Source of the DNA: a virus | IMG/VR virus record: IMGVR_UViG_3300031623_001463 | Location: 1-37,126 of that record | Strand: one strand, 5' to 3' | DNA: 37,126 nt | In this document: piece by piece, positions 1 through 7,901 of the stretch | Numbering within the stretch: position 1 is the stretch's first letter | Layout of the letters: the number at the start of each line of letters is the position of its first letter | Program-made: the position numbers and the translations under genes | Notes under the pieces: generated by a model | Databases searched by the model: none | The model's input: the letters and a program-made list of their open reading frames with translations, nothing else | Told to the model about the DNA's origin: nothing

Positions 1-2
1 TA

Positions 3-293
3 TTACTCCTCATTCTCAATAGAATCCTCATTCATGATAAAACTTAAACTTTTGTAAATCGTGATAATCATTTTAAGCTTTTTTTCTACAGATTTAAATC
101 TCCAGAAAAACGACTTGCTGGATATTTCAACAGATAACTCCAGCATCTTCAAATTATAAGTATCTAAACCATTTTGAAACAAGTCCACAACCAACCTATC
201 TAAAGGAATGCCTTCTTCTCCTTGTGGGATAAAAAACTCCAATTCATCTTCGTCATTATCATTGTCAAAATCGTTAAAAAAATTACGCATCAT
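3..293 (-). CDS. Hypothetical acidic small protein
   Basis: I do not recognise this 96-residue protein. The N-terminus is very rich in Asp, Asn and Glu (residues 6-18), followed by a short Pro/Gly turn and a probably helical, Phe- and Lys-rich C-terminal half. It opens with two adjacent ATG codons. An AGGA lies 3 nt before the first and 6 nt before the second, so the second (position 290) may be the real start. It begins 5 nt after the stop of the gene at 299-925 and is probably co-transcribed with it. No enzyme motif or membrane segment is visible. Confidence 0.65.
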   Translation of the reverse strand: MMRNFFNDFDNDNDEDELEFFIPQGEEGIPLDRLVVDLFQNGLDTYNLKMLELSVEISSKSFFWRFKSVEKKLKMIITIYKSLSFIMNEDSIENEE

Positions 294-298
294 TTATC

Positions 299-925
299 CT
301 AAACAACCGAGAAGGCCCCTCTTGCTTGGCTCCAAATGTCCCAAACTTTCGTTTCATTAAAGTTGCTGGGGCAAACATCTTCATAAAACCCTACTTTATT
401 ACTATGTATCCATTCGTGCGGAACAAAATTTTCTCCAAAAGAAACGAAACAAGAATCCACATCGCTTTCCACATCTGCGGAAAACCTAAAATCTTTAAAT
501 TTTCTATTTAAAAAATCTTTTTTCAAACTTTTATCTTTTAAAAACATAACAAAATCATCAGACAAAATGTTTTCCTCATTAAAACAATCTAAAACAGAAC
601 TAGAAAGTTCGTCTACAACTATAACCCCCTTATCTAAAATCAAAAGAGGAAGATCAAATAAGTTACAATTCTTTCTATCGAACAACTTAATAAAAAAATC
701 ATCAAAATTCTCACACTTAAAAACATTTACGCCAAACTTACCAGTCCACACAAAACAACCGCTGATATTATTCAACTCAGAAACCCCATCGCAAACAATC
801 GCAACATTGGCATCAGGTAAATTCTTTTGAACAGAATACCAACTTCCAAAAGACATCCAATTTGAAGAAAAAGAATATTCAGCCCTAATCAGAACATTCA
901 AACCCTTTCCAGTCGAAGTAACCAT
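299..925 (-). CDS. Hypothetical protein, 208 aa
   Basis: Not recognised. The N-terminal stretch (residues 9-45) alternates beta-like hydrophobic segments and contains WMSFGSWYSVQKNLPDA, a compact aromatic motif that looks conserved. The rest is rich in Phe, Asp, Ser and Val with no classical nucleotide-binding or metal motif. On the minus strand TATAAT (plus positions 931-936) lies 5 nt before the ATG, with an AAGG so close to the start that it is a poor ribosome site; the mRNA may be nearly leaderless. It heads a two-gene leftward unit with the gene at 3-293. Confidence 0.65.
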   Translation of the reverse strand: MVTSTGKGLNVLIRAEYSFSSNWMSFGSWYSVQKNLPDANVAIVCDGVSELNNISGCFVWTGKFGVNVFKCENFDDFFIKLFDRKNCNLFDLPLLILDKGVIVVDELSSSVLDCFNEENILSDDFVMFLKDKSLKKDFLNRKFKDFRFSADVESDVDSCFVSFGENFVPHEWIHSNKVGFYEDVCPSNFNETKVWDIWSQARGAFSVV

Positions 926-956
926 GCCTTATTATAGAAAGCAATTAGATTTTTAC

Positions 957-1148
957 TTATTTTTCAGTTTCTACTTCAACTATTATAAAGTTTTCAGTCA
1001 TTTCAGAAGCGTTTATAGAAACTAAGTATTCATGGCAAGCTTCAAGCATTTCATTTGCCTCATTAATATCAGTAGTAAACCACAAACCAACACTGGGGTG
1101 TTCTAAATTAATTCCTAAATCTTTATTGTGCAAAGTATAAGACTTCAT
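957..1148 (-). CDS. Hypothetical small protein (start at 1148)
   Basis: A 63-residue unknown protein starting MKSYTLHNKDLG. A longer version starting at 1181 would overlap the HNH gene by 32 nt. I prefer the ATG at 1148 because a GGAAG ribosome site lies about 5 nt upstream and the start falls just after the HNH stop codon. The sequence contains a pattern of beta strands and an Asp/Glu-rich helix (DINEANEMLEACHEYL) and is probably a small globular domain. It is likely translated together with the HNH gene upstream. Confidence 0.6.
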   Translation of the reverse strand: MKSYTLHNKDLGINLEHPSVGLWFTTDINEANEMLEACHEYLVSINASEMTENFIIVEVETEK

Positions 1149-1149
1149 A

Positions 1150-1425
1150 CTACTTCCATCTCTCAACATCATTTTCATCAATAAAATTCAAAACATGTTG
1201 CCCAGTTGTAGAAAAGTGCTTGCCAACAATTTTTATCTTATCACTATGTATTTTCCTATGGCATTTGCAACAAACTGTGAGCGAGTTGTGGCGAGTATAT
1301 CTCCCTCCCTCAGATCCTGGCACAATTCTATGTGTGTCAAGAAGGTCATAATCATCTTCCTCACAAAAATAACATTTCCCATCAAAGAGCTTTTTAATCA
1401 TTTTTTTGGAGTACTTCTTAGTCAT
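1150..1425 (-). CDS. HNH endonuclease-like protein
   Basis: A 91-residue stand-alone HNH nuclease. C18-x2-C21 and C52/C53 with C55 form the zinc-binding pairs of the HNH-with-Cys type. H32 (DTHRIVPGSEGG), N47 and H56/H60 (CHRKIH) fit the catalytic His-Asn-His pattern. Such small proteins in phages act as free-standing homing nucleases or as DNA-processing nucleases. No intron or split gene is visible around it. It lies upstream of the 957-1148 gene in the same direction and is divergent, by only 23 nt, from the sulfotransferase-like gene. No clear ribosome site precedes its ATG. Confidence 0.85.
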   Translation of the reverse strand: MTKKYSKKMIKKLFDGKCYFCEEDDYDLLDTHRIVPGSEGGRYTRHNSLTVCCKCHRKIHSDKIKIVGKHFSTTGQHVLNFIDENDVERWK

Positions 1426-1448
1426 ATACTAAAGAGAGAAAGCTACTT

Positions 1449-2225
1449 ATGAAAACCGATAAACAAAAACTTGATTTTTTAGTAACCGGAACAGGGCGAT
1501 GTGGAACCGTCTATATGGCCGAACTGCTGACCAGTCTAGGAATTCCATGCGGACACGAAAGCTTCTTTCAAATGCCAGAAAACTCAAAAGAAGCTTCTCA
1601 TGTAGAAAAAACATTTGAAAAAGTAATAACAAAAAGAATCAAACCACAACTCAGCAAAGTGTCAATGCAGCCATCAAGAGATACCAAGGGAAAGCCTGCT
1701 AAACACCCGCCATGGGTTGAAGAATCAGAAATCATCGCAGATTCTAGTTACTTTTCAGCACCATTTTTAAATCATAATCTATTAAAAAACACAAAAATAA
1801 TCCATGTTGTCCGGCACCCCTTAAACGTCATATCGTCCTTTGTGGAAGACTTTAATTATTTTCATAAAACTTCCGCTCCCACAAAGAGCGATGCAATAGA
1901 CGCACCTCAACAATTCATATATAAAAACCTACCTCTCCTCTCAAAAAAATTAAACCCAATAGATCGAGGGGCAGTGTATTATATTGAATGGAACAGAATG
2001 ATAGAAAAATCCAATAAAATAGATTTATTTGTACAAGTAGAAAAATCTCCAGAAGTTTTAATGAATTTTTTAAACACAAAAAATAAATCCTATTATGATA
2101 ATACAAAAAGAAATTCAAGAAAAAGGAAAGATATAAAAATCCAATTAAATGACTTCCACCCAAGCATAAAAAAAGAATTAATTAAAATAGGAACTCAATA
2201 CGGATATTTCCTAAAACAAACATAA
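1449..2225 (+). CDS. Sulfotransferase-family protein
   Basis: A 258-residue protein with the two signatures of PAPS-dependent sulfotransferases. The 5'-phosphosulfate-binding loop lies near residues 12-19 (VTGTGRCGT) and the 3'-phosphate-binding segment follows (HVVRHPLNVISSF). Members move sulfate from PAPS to carbohydrates, lipids or proteins; the acceptor here is unknown. The next gene downstream is glycosyltransferase-like and an HldE-like gene lies nearby, so a sugar acceptor is likely. The length is normal for the family. The plus strand of this gene is strikingly A-rich and poor in G. Confidence 0.8.
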   Translation: MKTDKQKLDFLVTGTGRCGTVYMAELLTSLGIPCGHESFFQMPENSKEASHVEKTFEKVITKRIKPQLSKVSMQPSRDTKGKPAKHPPWVEESEIIADSSYFSAPFLNHNLLKNTKIIHVVRHPLNVISSFVEDFNYFHKTSAPTKSDAIDAPQQFIYKNLPLLSKKLNPIDRGAVYYIEWNRMIEKSNKIDLFVQVEKSPEVLMNFLNTKNKSYYDNTKRNSRKRKDIKIQLNDFHPSIKKELIKIGTQYGYFLKQT

Positions 2226-2239
2226 TAGAAAGAAATGAA

Positions 2240-3376
2240 ATGCCAAAAAACAAATATGATTTAGAAGTATTAATGCCAATTTCCGGCAAGGGAATATTTG
2301 GCGGAAGATTGTTTCACTTCAAAAAGTATGGTCTTTTAAACTCCGAAAATGTAAAAATAAAGTTGATCCTCTTAACTGGAACGGAACAAATACCAGATAT
2401 AAAAGAGGGATGGGCCGAAAATATAGACATAACCACTGTGCGGCATTTCAACGACCATCCTGCCTCGAAAATATATAATTTCTTTGCAAAGCAAGATCCA
2501 AATGAGTTAAATGCAGATTGGTACATGAGAATAGACGATGATAGTATTACAAACATTGAAGGTCTTATGGCTGAACTATCAAAATTCGACGTGTCCAAAA
2601 GTAATTATTTTACAACATATTTGCACCACCTCTGGGATGGTATCATTGAAAGAAAAATATTAGCAGATTTAAAATACCCCCCAAACGTAATAGAAGAAAT
2701 AAGACATGAACACGAATGCTGTGTAGTTTCTCATGCAACGATGAATAAAATATTATCAAATAAAGAATCAAAAACAATATTTGAAAGCAGGGCAAGCTAC
2801 CCAGTAGAGGTGTGCGACAGATGTTTTGGATGTGGCGCACACATTGCCGGAGAACGTCCACGGGATGTCCCCTGGTTAGACAGAGAAGCTAAGGTATGTA
2901 GATTGTCGTGCTTTGGAGGAGACATACATCACGTACATGAAGTTGCTTATGATAAAAATGAAGCTTCGTATAGCTTTATGAGAGAAAAATTAAAAGCATA
3001 TGATAATCCACCACACATGAAGCATAAAGTAATACAACAATCAGGACTGCTAGGGATGGGATACACCGCACCATTTGAAATCGGAACATTAGACTTAAAC
3101 TCAAATGAATTAAAATTTAATGAAGAATATTCTGCCAGGATGACAGCCACACCAAGTGCCGAAAGAATGTCAGCAATAAATACATGGTTTTGCAATTGGA
3201 TGTACAATAAAGAATTAAAAGAACTAATGTTAGTTGATGAGTGCGGCATTCCCCTTGGACAATTTACAAAAACCAAACAAGGGGAATGGTTAGGAACTCT
3301 ATGGGAAGGATTTAATGTCTATAAACTCACAGGAATCGAAGAGGACAAACCAACAGGATCGACAGGAGATCAATGA
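2240..3376 (+). CDS. Glycosyltransferase-like protein (GT-A type)
   Basis: A 378-residue soluble protein. WYMRIDDDS (residues 95-102) matches the metal-binding DxD region of GT-A glycosyltransferases, preceded by a nucleotide-sugar-like beta/alpha start (EVLMPISGKGIFGG). A Cys cluster, CDRCFGCG (192-199), and a His-rich stretch near 230-235 (GGDIHHVHE) may bind metal. The donor and acceptor cannot be told. It follows the sulfotransferase gene by 14 nt in the same direction and overlaps the convergent methyltransferase gene by 7 nt. The assignment rests on the DDD region alone. Confidence 0.6.
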   Translation: MPKNKYDLEVLMPISGKGIFGGRLFHFKKYGLLNSENVKIKLILLTGTEQIPDIKEGWAENIDITTVRHFNDHPASKIYNFFAKQDPNELNADWYMRIDDDSITNIEGLMAELSKFDVSKSNYFTTYLHHLWDGIIERKILADLKYPPNVIEEIRHEHECCVVSHATMNKILSNKESKTIFESRASYPVEVCDRCFGCGAHIAGERPRDVPWLDREAKVCRLSCFGGDIHHVHEVAYDKNEASYSFMREKLKAYDNPPHMKHKVIQQSGLLGMGYTAPFEIGTLDLNSNELKFNEEYSARMTATPSAERMSAINTWFCNWMYNKELKELMLVDECGIPLGQFTKTKQGEWLGTLWEGFNVYKLTGIEEDKPTGSTGDQ

Positions 3377-4242
3377 CTCAAAATATAATCTAAAAAATCT
3401 TGCGAAACTTGATAATCTGGGAATTTATTCTTGTCTTCTGGCCAATGTGAAACAATTCTTTCCGCAATCAAACCTTCCTTGAAAAAACCTTCTGCTTTAG
3501 TTTGAATTATATCTTGAGAAATAGCCTTCAGCCCAGCATTTTCAATCGCTGCGTCATACGTGGCTCGTGGGAAAGTAACTTTGGCAACACCTTCAACTTC
3601 ATATCCCATATCCTCTAACTCGGATTTAGAGAAAACAACATGAGCAAAAGCCTTATTTAAAGAATTGTACAAATGCCCACCATGACGAGAACACCAAGGA
3701 TGACATCTTAAATATATCTTAGAATTTTCATGGGTAACCAACTTGACTTGAGATAAAACTTTCGCCATGCGATGACCCATCTCAGCATCGTCAACACTAC
3801 TATCAATCCCGTCTAAATGGTCCAAAACATCATACATAAGAACAATATCAAAAGGCCCTTGCTCACGAACTTTTTCAAAGTCATTAGAAAAATAACATTT
3901 ATCGTCTGAGTCAGGCAAAGAAGAATGGGGATCATATCCAACTGATTTCTCAACATTGTTTTTAGCAGCTTGAAACACGACATGGCCTTCACCACATCCA
4001 AAGTCAAGAAACCTTTTATTACTTAAGTCCTCATTAATCATTAAATAAATTATACCCTCTGCTCTCTCCTGTTTGTCCTCTTCCGACTCCGCTTTACATA
4101 TTAACTCCTCAGGTACGGCAGAAGGCCAAAGCGGAGATTTAACTAATTCTTTAATCTCAGAAAAATCCATATGAGCTTTTAATTCATTAATTTCATCTAA
4201 AGAAAGACCATCAACAGCACTTTTAATTTCATTTAATTTCAT
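3370..4242 (-). CDS. Class I SAM-dependent methyltransferase
   Basis: A 290-residue protein with a class I methyltransferase core. Motif I is LDFGCGEGHVVF (residues 79-90), the acidic residue ending strand 2 is in GYDP (102-105), and FDIVLMYDVLDHL (131-143) is the motif IV region. The N-terminal about 75 residues look helical. The substrate is unknown; the HldE and glycosyltransferase neighbours suggest a sugar or lipid. An AAGGAAG ribosome site precedes the ATG, which begins 13 nt after the HldE stop, so the two are probably one leftward unit. Confidence 0.8.
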   Translation of the reverse strand: MKLNEIKSAVDGLSLDEINELKAHMDFSEIKELVKSPLWPSAVPEELICKAESEEDKQERAEGIIYLMINEDLSNKRFLDFGCGEGHVVFQAAKNNVEKSVGYDPHSSLPDSDDKCYFSNDFEKVREQGPFDIVLMYDVLDHLDGIDSSVDDAEMGHRMAKVLSQVKLVTHENSKIYLRCHPWCSRHGGHLYNSLNKAFAHVVFSKSELEDMGYEVEGVAKVTFPRATYDAAIENAGLKAISQDIIQTKAEGFFKEGLIAERIVSHWPEDKNKFPDYQVSQDFLDYILSH

Positions 4243-4255
4243 TATTCTTCCTTTT

Positions 4256-5638
4256 TCAAGAGCTTTTCTTTATTCTATCTATAACTAAAGTTGTCGATAA
4301 ATCTTCCACCAACTTAAATTCCTTAACCTCTGAGACCAGATCCGAACCTACTATATTTCCAGACCAGTCTGACCCCTTTACGAGAATATCAGGAGATATT
4401 TCCTTAATGACCCCATAAGGCGTAATGTCATCAAATGATACAACATAATCTACTACTTCCAAGCCAGATAACACTTCCATTCTATCAATTAAATTGTTAA
4501 TCGGACGAGAGTTTCCCTTTAACTTCTTAACACTTGAGTCACTGTTCACAGCAACAACCAATTTATCTCCCAAAGACTTAGCATATTTTAAAAGCTCTAA
4601 ATGGCCTCTGTGGATTAAATCAAAGCACCCATTAGTAAATACCAATTTAAAATTTCTATCATTCAACTCTTCAATATTAACAAATTTGCCACAAAAATCG
4701 AACCTAGAAAGTGGCTCATTATACTTCCTAGAAACATAAAAAGTACTGGCCTCATAAGCGATAGATGATGATTCTATAACACTTAGTCCGCATGAAATCC
4801 CCATAGCTAAAAAAGCCGTGAAACAATCGCCTGCTCCTATAACACTATTGACCAATGAACATTTTCCAACAATATCAAAATAATCTTTACCCACCAAACC
4901 CTTAACCCCATCGCCACCATGAGTAATCACAACACTCTCGCACCCAAGAATATCCTGAAACCATTTACATTGTTCCTTCCAATCACGAATCCCACTTAAA
5001 TTAAAAGCCTCCTTAGCATTGGGCTTAAAAATAGAACACCCAATCCACTTTTCTATTGGGCCTTTTTTAGGATCAACAATAGTGATCCCCACATCAAGAG
5101 GAACAAAACTCTCCTCCACACCACTAAAAACCCCTTTGTCATAATCTGAAAAAATCACCACCGACTTTGGCACGCCTCTATTAGAATTACAAACATGATG
5201 AAAGATTCTATTTTGGTGATCAACCAACTCTGAACCTGCCAAACTATAATTTTCAGATTCTACATCCCATCTACTTAAAGGAAAATCCCCATCATAAAAT
5301 CTTCTTTTTATAGGGACTTCAACTGATTGGTCGTCAAATTCAATACAATACGACATATCAATATTATAATCCCTAAATATTTCCTTAGAATATCTTCCAA
5401 CTAAACTGAAAAATTTTACATCTACATTAAAATGACTAAATTGATAAACTACATTTGCTGCTCCCCCAGGCAAACTCTTAAAAGAATTAGAATCAGGGGA
5501 TGTCATGACTGGTATTGGGAATTCAGGACTTATCCTGTCCGCTTGCACCTGATAATACTCATCTACAATAGAATCTCCAACTACAGAAATTCTTGGTTTC
5601 TTCTTTTCAACCAATGAGATAAAATCAATAATGTTCAT
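4256..5638 (-). CDS. hldE: HldE-like bifunctional heptose 7-phosphate kinase / nucleotidyltransferase
   Basis: A 460-residue fusion in the same order as bacterial HldE (about 475 residues). Residues 1-315 form a PfkB/ribokinase-type kinase: GDSIVDEY (21-28), LPGGAANV (56-63) and the anion-hole/catalytic GAGD (268-271). Residues 325-460 form a nucleotidyltransferase: TNGCFDLIHRGHLELL (335-350) with the HxGH motif (343-346), then the SV..LKG..RPI segment (369-380). In bacteria HldE makes ADP-heptose for the LPS inner core. In a phage it could modify host LPS, make a phage glycan, or raise ADP-heptose. Both active sites look intact. No strong ribosome site is visible before the ATG. Confidence 0.88.
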   Translation of the reverse strand: MNIIDFISLVEKKKPRISVVGDSIVDEYYQVQADRISPEFPIPVMTSPDSNSFKSLPGGAANVVYQFSHFNVDVKFFSLVGRYSKEIFRDYNIDMSYCIEFDDQSVEVPIKRRFYDGDFPLSRWDVESENYSLAGSELVDHQNRIFHHVCNSNRGVPKSVVIFSDYDKGVFSGVEESFVPLDVGITIVDPKKGPIEKWIGCSIFKPNAKEAFNLSGIRDWKEQCKWFQDILGCESVVITHGGDGVKGLVGKDYFDIVGKCSLVNSVIGAGDCFTAFLAMGISCGLSVIESSSIAYEASTFYVSRKYNEPLSRFDFCGKFVNIEELNDRNFKLVFTNGCFDLIHRGHLELLKYAKSLGDKLVVAVNSDSSVKKLKGNSRPINNLIDRMEVLSGLEVVDYVVSFDDITPYGVIKEISPDILVKGSDWSGNIVGSDLVSEVKEFKLVEDLSTTLVIDRIKKSS

Positions 5639-5654
5639 AAAAATAAGTTAGTAA

Positions 5655-5662
5655 TATAAATA
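5655..5662 (+). promoter_or_regulatory. TATAAATA, match to T4-type late promoter
   Basis: The exact octamer TATAAATA, the consensus of T4 late promoters, lies only 2-8 nt before the run of three ATG codons that opens the HAD-like gene. This spacing would give an almost leaderless transcript starting at the third ATG or later. The region is AT-rich, so chance is possible. Confidence 0.3.
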
Positions 5663-5664
5663 AA

Positions 5665-6063
5665 ATGATGATGAAATTAAAACCAACAATAACATATGAC
5701 TTTGATGGCGTTCTACACAAAAGCATGAAGCCGGTCAAGCAAACTGGTCCAATTAGCTACACAAAATGGGATGAATGGATTCCTTTCAAAGAAATGCATC
5801 AATGTCTAAGAGACGATTCTAAAAAAAATAGAATAATAATAGTTACAAAAAGATATCAAAAACATAAACCACATATTGAAAAATTTATAACAAAATTTAA
5901 CCTCCCAGTAGAAAAAATAATTTGCACAAACATGAAACCAAAATGGCCCACCTTAAAAAAACTTAATTCCAAAAAACACTACGACGACAGCAACAGTGTG
6001 GAAAAAGAATTATTCAACAAACCAATTGCCTTCATAAAAATCGACCCATATGTAGATATATAA
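5665..6063 (+). CDS. HAD-like small phosphatase
   Basis: A 132-residue protein opening with TITYDFDGVLHKS, the HAD-family motif I (DxDGV, nucleophile Asp in DFDGV). A threonine motif II is plausible in IIIVTKRYQ (residues 57-65), followed by Lys-rich helices. HAD proteins hydrolyse phosphate esters; the substrate is unknown. Three ATG codons in a row start the gene (5665, 5668, 5671) and no Shine-Dalgarno precedes them. Its stop codon overlaps the A-run that forms the U-tract of the terminator of the opposing folA operon. Confidence 0.65.
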   Translation: MMMKLKPTITYDFDGVLHKSMKPVKQTGPISYTKWDEWIPFKEMHQCLRDDSKKNRIIIVTKRYQKHKPHIEKFITKFNLPVEKIICTNMKPKWPTLKKLNSKKHYDDSNSVEKELFNKPIAFIKIDPYVDI

Positions 6064-6097
6064 AAAGACCGACATCTAAACATTAGAGATGCCGGTC
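6062..6097 (-). terminator. Rho-independent terminator of the thyA-folA operon
   Basis: Read leftward, arms at 6087-6097 and 6067-6077 pair over 11 bp with one G-T wobble around a 9-nt loop, and five T follow (plus positions 6062-6066). It sits downstream of the dihydrofolate reductase stop, as expected for the end of this leftward operon. On the plus strand there is no T-run, so it is mainly a minus-strand terminator. Confidence 0.8.
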
Positions 6098-6130
6098 CCG
6101 GAGAAAAGAAATGGTGTTACATTATTATAG

Positions 6131-6658
6131 TTAAATCCTACTAAATTCAACAACATCAAATTCCTTGTAACTGGCAACCAGATTTTCTGGTTGCCAGTTA
6201 TCGTTTAACTCAGGGAAATATACGTCTCCTTCATAATTCCCTTTCACCTTAGTGGCAATAATCCTATCCACTATGCCCATTTCAAGAGACTCTTTATAAA
6301 CAAATCCCCCTCCGATTACAAAAACTTCTTTTTGGGGAGCAGATCTCGCCGCTAAATTTCTGGCGAATAAAACAGCTTCTTCCAAATTGCGTTTAACATA
6401 AAGAGGTCGCATTCCATTAAAAAATGCCCCTCCAGAACTAATTTCATCCCCTGCGTCCATAGATTTAGAAACAACTATATTAGTGCGACCTGGCAATGGT
6501 CTAACAGGAAGAGATTCCCATGTCTTCCTGCCCATGATAACCACATTGTTAACTGTTCTTTTTTTAAAAAGCTGCCAGTCTCTGGGAATATCCCACGGGA
6601 TTCCCCCTTTGTTGCCAATAACTCTATTTTGATCATATGCAACTAATATTGTTATCAT
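6131..6658 (-). CDS. folA: Dihydrofolate reductase
   Basis: A 175-residue enzyme reducing dihydrofolate to tetrahydrofolate with NADPH, which restores the cofactor used up by thymidylate synthase. Visible landmarks are VAYDQNRVIGNKGGIPWD (residues 6-23), the catalytic Asp27 at the same position as in E. coli, MGRKTWESLP (42-51) and the NADPH-binding VIGGGFVY. Its ATG overlaps the stop of the preceding gene as ATGA, so translation is coupled. Near its 3' end the coding sequence holds a perfect 14-bp inverted repeat. Phage folA is common in T4-like viruses. Confidence 0.97.
   Translation of the reverse strand: MITILVAYDQNRVIGNKGGIPWDIPRDWQLFKKRTVNNVVIMGRKTWESLPVRPLPGRTNIVVSKSMDAGDEISSGGAFFNGMRPLYVKRNLEEAVLFARNLAARSAPQKEVFVIGGGFVYKESLEMGIVDRIIATKVKGNYEGDVYFPELNDNWQPENLVASYKEFDVVEFSRI
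6169..6199 (-). repeat. Perfect 14-bp inverted repeat inside folA
   Basis: Arms AACTGGCAACCAGA (6169-6182) and its exact reverse complement (6186-6199) flank a 3-nt spacer inside the last 25 codons of folA. In RNA this is a very stable hairpin for such an AT-rich genome. No T-run follows on either strand, so it is not a simple terminator. It may block 3' exonucleases or pause transcription. Confidence 0.85.
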
Positions 6659-6936
6659 TTCTTACGACGGCTCCGTTTTCTTTTCGGTTCGGGTTCAGGA
6701 GCAGGAGCTTTCATTTGCTCTATCCAAGATAGCCTTTTTTTAAAAGAATAATCATCTAATTCTTTATCCGTTGGCTTTCTGGATTTATATTTCGCCTTAT
6801 CCCAATTTTCCTCGTCCCATGAATCAAGATACATAAATTCATCACTATTTGAGCCATCACTTAAATCAGGTTTTCCTTCAGATTCAACAACATAGAATTT
6901 TTTAACGGGGACGATTTCTTCTACAATATAAATCAT
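6655..6936 (-). CDS. Hypothetical protein between thyA and folA
   Basis: A 93-residue unknown protein. The N-terminal half is beta-like (IYIVEEIVPVKKFYVVES), the middle is acidic and aromatic, and the C-terminus is a Pro/Glu linker followed by a very basic tail (KRKRSRRKK), which suggests nucleic-acid binding. I start it at the ATG at 6936, which overlaps the thyA stop by one base (TGATG); a TTG three bases earlier is possible. It ends in an ATGA overlap with folA, so three genes are translated in tandem. Confidence 0.75.
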   Translation of the reverse strand: MIYIVEEIVPVKKFYVVESEGKPDLSDGSNSDEFMYLDSWDEENWDKAKYKSRKPTDKELDDYSFKKRLSWIEQMKAPAPEPEPKRKRSRRKK

Positions 6937-7799
6937 CAAACGGCCACCGGCATTGGGATTTTAGATTCGGGATTATAGTCCACAATACCAAAATCTTCTA
7001 AAGAATAGGAAAAAATATCTTTTGCCTTATTCAACGCCAACCTAGGAGAATGTGGTTTGGTTCTAGACAAATACTCCTCAACAGCAGGAATCTGATCTAC
7101 ATAAATATGACTGTCCACAGTTGAATGGACAAATTCATAAGGCTCAAATCCTGTTTGTTGTGCCAACATATAAATTAAAGCACTGTAAAATTGAATGTTA
7201 GCAGGAACTCCGACAGGGAAATCACAACTCCTTTGAGTTAACATCCCGCTCATTCTGTTTTCATGAGTAAATATTTGAAATGTATAATGACAAGGAGGAA
7301 GTCTCATTCCGCCCATTTGACTTGGGTTCCATAATGAAAATAATATTCTTCTACAATCAGGATTTTCTTTTATTCTATTCACCATCCAACTAAGTTGATC
7401 GAATCCGCCCTTTCCATAATTAGGATTGCCAACATCTCCATTGGCATATTCCCCGCCAAAATGACGTAATTGGAACCCATACACCGGGCCAAATGCTCCT
7501 TCAACATATCCATTTTTTCTTTCAAAATCTTCATCCACCCACGGAGTCCATATGTTAGATTCTAATTTTTGTAGATCGCTATTTAAAGTTGAACCAGAAA
7601 GAAACCAAAGCAACTCAGCGAATATCGACTTGGGCCAAACTTTCCTGCCCGTCAAAAGAGGGAATTGGTCTTTAATTAAATAACGAGATTGCAGGCCAAA
7701 CACTGCGACTGTTTCAATCCCGGTACGGTTAACCTTCTTGACCCCATTACTCAAAATGTTTTCAAGAGCATCGTCATACGATTTTAAAATATAAGACAT
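6936..7799 (-). CDS. thyA: Thymidylate synthase (ThyA type)
   Basis: A 287-residue thymidylate synthase making dTMP from dUMP with methylene-tetrahydrofolate. Key residues are visible: Arg pair 150-151 (CRRILFSLWNP), catalytic Cys170 in LPPCHYTFQ, the QRSCDFPVGVPANI segment (189-202), and the late HIYVDQ stretch. I start at the ATG at 7799, which has GGGAG seven nt upstream and begins with the usual family N-terminus. An in-frame extension to 7859 is hydrophobic and unlikely. It leads an operon with the 93-aa gene and folA. Confidence 0.97.
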   Translation of the reverse strand: MSYILKSYDDALENILSNGVKKVNRTGIETVAVFGLQSRYLIKDQFPLLTGRKVWPKSIFAELLWFLSGSTLNSDLQKLESNIWTPWVDEDFERKNGYVEGAFGPVYGFQLRHFGGEYANGDVGNPNYGKGGFDQLSWMVNRIKENPDCRRILFSLWNPSQMGGMRLPPCHYTFQIFTHENRMSGMLTQRSCDFPVGVPANIQFYSALIYMLAQQTGFEPYEFVHSTVDSHIYVDQIPAVEEYLSRTKPHSPRLALNKAKDIFSYSLEDFGIVDYNPESKIPMPVAV

Positions 7800-7811
7800 C
7801 TCAAGGCTCCC

Positions 7812-7840
7812 GTTATAATTGCCTTGAATGATTTTAACAA
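7812..7840 (-). promoter_or_regulatory. Possible sigma70-like promoter before thyA
   Basis: On the minus strand TTGTTA (plus 7835-7840) and TATAAC (plus 7812-7817) are separated by 17 bp, a good sigma70 spacing. The start site would fall about 6 nt before the thyA ATG, cutting off its GGGAG ribosome site, so the promoter call is uncertain. Confidence 0.35.
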
Positions 7841-7901
7841 AATAAAAATATAAGATCAAGTTTTATTAATATCAAATAACCATTTTTTAAAATTCATTAA
7901 A

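Noticed and set aside
1150-1425. HNH protein as evidence for an inserted intron or homing element splitting a gene
   Set aside because: Neither flanking gene is interrupted and no intron-like structure is seen, so it is listed only as a stand-alone nuclease.
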